The position numbers and the translations under genes are program-made. This document shows positions 61,281 to 64,000 of a DNA stretch of 64,000 nucleotides, in pieces. This DNA comes from Saccharomycopsis fibuligera x Saccharomycopsis cf. fibuligera (Eukaryota; Ascomycota; Saccharomycetes; Ascoideales; Saccharomycopsidaceae). The stretch is from positions 1,612,001 to 1,676,000 of the forward strand of contig CP012818.1 of NCBI GenBank assembly GCA_001936135.1. The letters are read 5' to 3'. Each line of letters starts with the position of its first letter. Position 1 is the first letter of the stretch. The notes under the pieces are model-generated. The model was not told where the DNA came from and made no database searches. It worked only from the letters and a program-made list of their open reading frames with translations.

Positions 61281-64000
61281 ATGCCCAAAGACCCAGAACA
61301 CCCCTCCAAGCGCCAGCGGGTCCCCATCTCCTGCTCGGTGTGCCGCAAGCGCAAGATCAAGTGCGACCGCAAGAAGCCTTTCTGTTCCTCCTGTCTGCGC
61401 TCCGGCGTTGAGCACCTCTGCCAATATGAAAAGCCGGTGTGGGTCCACGCCCAGTCAACCGCCGGCGGCGCCACCGCCGGTGGTGGCGCCGTTTCCAGAG
61501 AAAACGGTTTTCTAGACCGAGTGGGTGGCGCGTTCTACCCAGGGCCTGCTGCCATCCCCACCAGGGCAGCATTGCCGTTGCTGGGAGCCCTAGTTTCTGC
61601 CTACGACGGCGACGGCGGCGGCGGCCTCGGATACGGCGAAAGACCAACACCGGGCGCGCCCAACAGACCGGCTGCTGCTTCGCACACAGGCAGCATTGCT
61701 GGCAGTAGCATTAGCGCCCCCGGCGACACCTTCGGCGCCAGCAGCATCGTCAGCAGCACCGACGGCCCCGCCGCGAGTGCGCTTACTAATAATGCAGCCG
61801 GTGCTGCTGCTGCCGCCGCTGCCGCCGGCGTTGCCGCCAGCAGCGGCGGCAGCAGAGCTCCAGGGCTCGCACCACAGCTGCCCCCTAGGGCGTCTCACGA
61901 CACCGTCCACAGGGAGATAGACCTGCTCAAGGACAAGATCAAGCGGCTCCAGGCGTCGCTCTATATAACCGAGCTTGCCAAGTCCAACGCGTCCACTTCG
62001 GCGAGCAGCAACAGGCAGTCGCCGGCTCCTGGTTTTAGCGCCAACAGCAACGACAACAGCGCCGCCATCGGAACAGACTCCCGCGACCAAACTCCGAGCG
62101 ATGACGCTCAGCAGAGGACAAAAAGCGCAGCCGCGGGTGCTCCTGCTAGACCGCTGGCGATGTTCCAAAGCAGCGCAGCAGGCAGCGGCGGCGGCATCGG
62201 CGGCATCGGCGGCAGCAGCAGCACAGGTGGCCGCTACCCCAGTGCAAACTCCCCGGCTAGGCCCGCCAGGCTACCGCGACACAGCGCTGAGCTTGCCGCC
62301 GGATTTTTCCCCCACAACGCAGCGCCCAGTACCTCGTTTTCTCCTGGCTTCAGGGACGACATTTTTGCCATTGAGAACGGCGGCGCGGGCGGCAACTTTG
62401 CGTCTCTGGAGACGTTGAACGGGACCAGCGAAGCTAGACAGGTCGGCGCCTCGCCGTACGCCAGTAACAACGGCAACGGCAACAACGGCAACAGTAGCAA
62501 TGACAGCAGCAATAGCCAGGCTTTCCAAAAAGGCGCTGATTTCAGCGTGTTGGATAACTCCTTCTTCGATAACTTTCTCCGCTCTTTTCAGAAAGGCGAA
62601 TTTGCAACCTACTTGGACAGCCCCGACACCCAGCTCATCTACTCAGTGCCAATAAGTCTCAGCAACAAGTTCACCTTTGAAGAAGGCGAGCTTGTCCTAG
62701 ACTTGACTAAACGGGTGCTCAAGTCCAAAGCACGCACGTTCGACAACTTCAACTACGTGTGCGACTCCAGCAACAACATCCTTTTTGCCATCTCTTTCAG
62801 CCTAATCTGGTTTGTATTTGAAAAGGATTTCTACATAAAGTCCGCAAAAGCGTTGGGATGTCAAGAAATCTCCCCGTTTTTGTTTGGCATAAACGAGGTC
62901 GTCAACGATTGCCTATTACAGGAAAACCCTCAGTTTATGCTTGACCAGCAGGGCGAAGCGGTTCTAGTGGAAACTATGAGAAACACCAGGCTACAGATTT
63001 CTTTGAACGACTTGAAAATTTTCCGCAGCTGTATCATCGGCAATCTAAACTCGCAGCGCAATTGCGTTGAACCGATGGTGATTCTGCCGCCCCCGTACTT
63101 GGTGTTTGACTCCGCTACATCAAAGATGGTCACTGCGGTGGATGCTCAGTATTCGGTGCTTGAGGAAGGCTACGTTAAGGCGTTATTTAAAGAAATCAAA
63201 GAGTTTTTTCCTGAACGAAAAGTGACGCTTTTGCTCATGACAAAGTTTTTCAAAACATTTGTCCATTGTTTCCCATTTCTTGACAAGGTAAGAATTCTCA
63301 ATGATTTGACCAATTTTGATCGTTTGTTGTACGACGACATCGATTTCAGTGGTAACGCGTACCGCGAGTGTCTTTTATTTGATTCAGTGGGCTACACATT
63401 AGACTGCATCGGGACAATATTTGTGGTGTTGAGAATTTCATACTTGGTTTCCGTTGACTCCCTTAGAGAAAAGCTTTACCGAGCCAATTTCAATATTGAC
63501 ACATTGACAGGGCCAGAACAATATTTATTGAAGGCCGACAACGTGTATTCGGATAAGTTTATCTATTTGGCTAAATGCTGCTTCTCTTACCATTTCAAGT
63601 TTAGTAATATTTATGAAAATTTTGGTCGTATTGATTTTGCTCTTCGCAAAGTACAATTGGGATTGTTTTTGTTAATCTATACCTTGTGCTTTGAAGATCA
63701 AATGCGCTTGGACGATTTGTTGTTCAAGTCGCTTAATTCTTCTGAGTGGGAGAAAAGAAGACCTCATCAAAGAGACGTAGATGCTAGCGCTGATGGCGCC
63801 GATGCCGGAAAAACCAACAGCAGTGACAATCCTGAAGCGTTTTATGATTCTCCAGCATCAGTGGACAACAAGAGTTCTCAAAGCAAGCCGCAGCAAGAGC
63901 AACAGCAAGAGCAACAACAACAAAAACAGCAACAACAACAACAACAACAACCAGAACAGCAGAATAGCAACCTTTATGACAAAGAAGTACTTGATAATGA
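61281..64000 (+). CDS. Zn2Cys6 transcription factor, Hap1-like zinc cluster, 3' end outside window
   Basis: The frame is open from the ATG at 61281 to the window end (906 complete codons). It starts MPKDPEHPSKRQRVP and goes straight into the zinc cluster, with six Cys in the order CSVC, KCDRKKPFC, SSC and HLC at residues 18-48. The cluster and the following CQYEKPVW resemble yeast Hap1 (heme-responsive) more than other factors I know. A Gly/Ala/Ser-rich linker follows, with a short coiled coil (TVHREIDLLKDKIKRLQASLY) at about residues 209-229. The fungal regulatory domain runs from about 415 (GADFSVLDNSFFDNFLRSFQ, KVTLLLMTKFFKTFVHCFPFLD), and then Gln-rich runs. No Hap1-type heme motifs are visible in the part present. 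The first 1.2 kb is extremely GC-rich, while the last 1 kb is AT-rich like the rest of the window. Confidence 0.82.
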   Translation, partial: MPKDPEHPSKRQRVPISCSVCRKRKIKCDRKKPFCSSCLRSGVEHLCQYEKPVWVHAQSTAGGATAGGGAVSRENGFLDRVGGAFYPGPAAIPTRAALPLLGALVSAYDGDGGGGLGYGERPTPGAPNRPAAASHTGSIAGSSISAPGDTFGASSIVSSTDGPAASALTNNAAGAAAAAAAAGVAASSGGSRAPGLAPQLPPRASHDTVHREIDLLKDKIKRLQASLYITELAKSNASTSASSNRQSPAPGFSANSNDNSAAIGTDSRDQTPSDDAQQRTKSAAAGAPARPLAMFQSSAAGSGGGIGGIGGSSSTGGRYPSANSPARPARLPRHSAELAAGFFPHNAAPSTSFSPGFRDDIFAIENGGAGGNFASLETLNGTSEARQVGASPYASNNGNGNNGNSSNDSSNSQAFQKGADFSVLDNSFFDNFLRSFQKGEFATYLDSPDTQLIYSVPISLSNKFTFEEGELVLDLTKRVLKSKARTFDNFNYVCDSSNNILFAISFSLIWFVFEKDFYIKSAKALGCQEISPFLFGINEVVNDCLLQENPQFMLDQQGEAVLVETMRNTRLQISLNDLKIFRSCIIGNLNSQRNCVEPMVILPPPYLVFDSATSKMVTAVDAQYSVLEEGYVKALFKEIKEFFPERKVTLLLMTKFFKTFVHCFPFLDKVRILNDLTNFDRLLYDDIDFSGNAYRECLLFDSVGYTLDCIGTIFVVLRISYLVSVDSLREKLYRANFNIDTLTGPEQYLLKADNVYSDKFIYLAKCCFSYHFKFSNIYENFGRIDFALRKVQLGLFLLIYTLCFEDQMRLDDLLFKSLNSSEWEKRRPHQRDVDASADGADAGKTNSSDNPEAFYDSPASVDNKSSQSKPQQEQQQEQQQQKQQQQQQQQPEQQNSNLYDKEVLDN

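Noticed and set aside
61590-62168. Several long frames on both strands within the zinc-cluster gene
   Set aside because: They arise from high GC and scarce stops. Only the frame from 61281 carries the zinc cluster and stays open to the window end.

Overview
This window is nuclear DNA from a budding yeast, most likely a member of the CUG-Ser clade (the Candida / Lodderomyces / Debaryomyces group). The evidence is indirect. The genes are mostly intron-free and AT-rich. The proteins recognised are yeast types: Cak1, Lys2, Mic60, Tos1, Der1, Bts1 and an Sct1-type acyltransferase. A HapX/Hap43-type factor replaces the Saccharomyces Hap4 arrangement, and long Asn, Gln and Ser runs are common. No tRNA-Ser(CAG) lies in the window, so the genetic code is not proven here; CTG codons are read below as Leu but may be Ser.

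Layout. 0-6 kb: the 3' end of TSR4 (ribosome assembly), convergent CAK1, and CBC1/STO1 (large cap-binding subunit). 6-10.5 kb: LYS2 behind a perfect Gcn4 site. 11-18 kb: a HAP43/HapX-type iron regulator, an unknown two-membrane-segment protein, and MIC60 (mitochondrial cristae). 18.5-23 kb: an Old Yellow Enzyme homologue with unusual active-site residues, a broken second OYE copy upstream of it, and a macro-domain protein. 25-29.5 kb: an unidentified helical protein and vacuolar protease B. 29.5-40.5 kb: a gene-poor stretch holding TOS1 and one orphan ORF. 40.5-52.6 kb: a 3,079-residue SH3/RasGEF protein, DER1 and BTS1. 52.6-58.5 kb: a gene-poor stretch with two intron-containing tRNA genes set among diverged LTR-like repeats. 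58.6-64 kb: a divergent pair, an SCT1-type acyltransferase and a Zn2Cys6 factor that runs off the window. The shared promoter and both 5' halves of this pair sit in a very GC-rich island.

The genes are ordinary dispersed yeast housekeeping and regulatory genes rather than a cluster with one job. Themes that recur are iron/heme and respiration control (HAP43, the Hap1-like zinc-cluster gene, MIC60), nitrogen response (LYS2, PRB1) and membranes/ER (DER1, BTS1, the acyltransferase). I found no convincing new multi-gene system. The best leads are the GC island, the LTR/tRNA cluster, the OYE gene/pseudogene pair, the very large RasGEF and the intron in tRNA-Arg(ACG).
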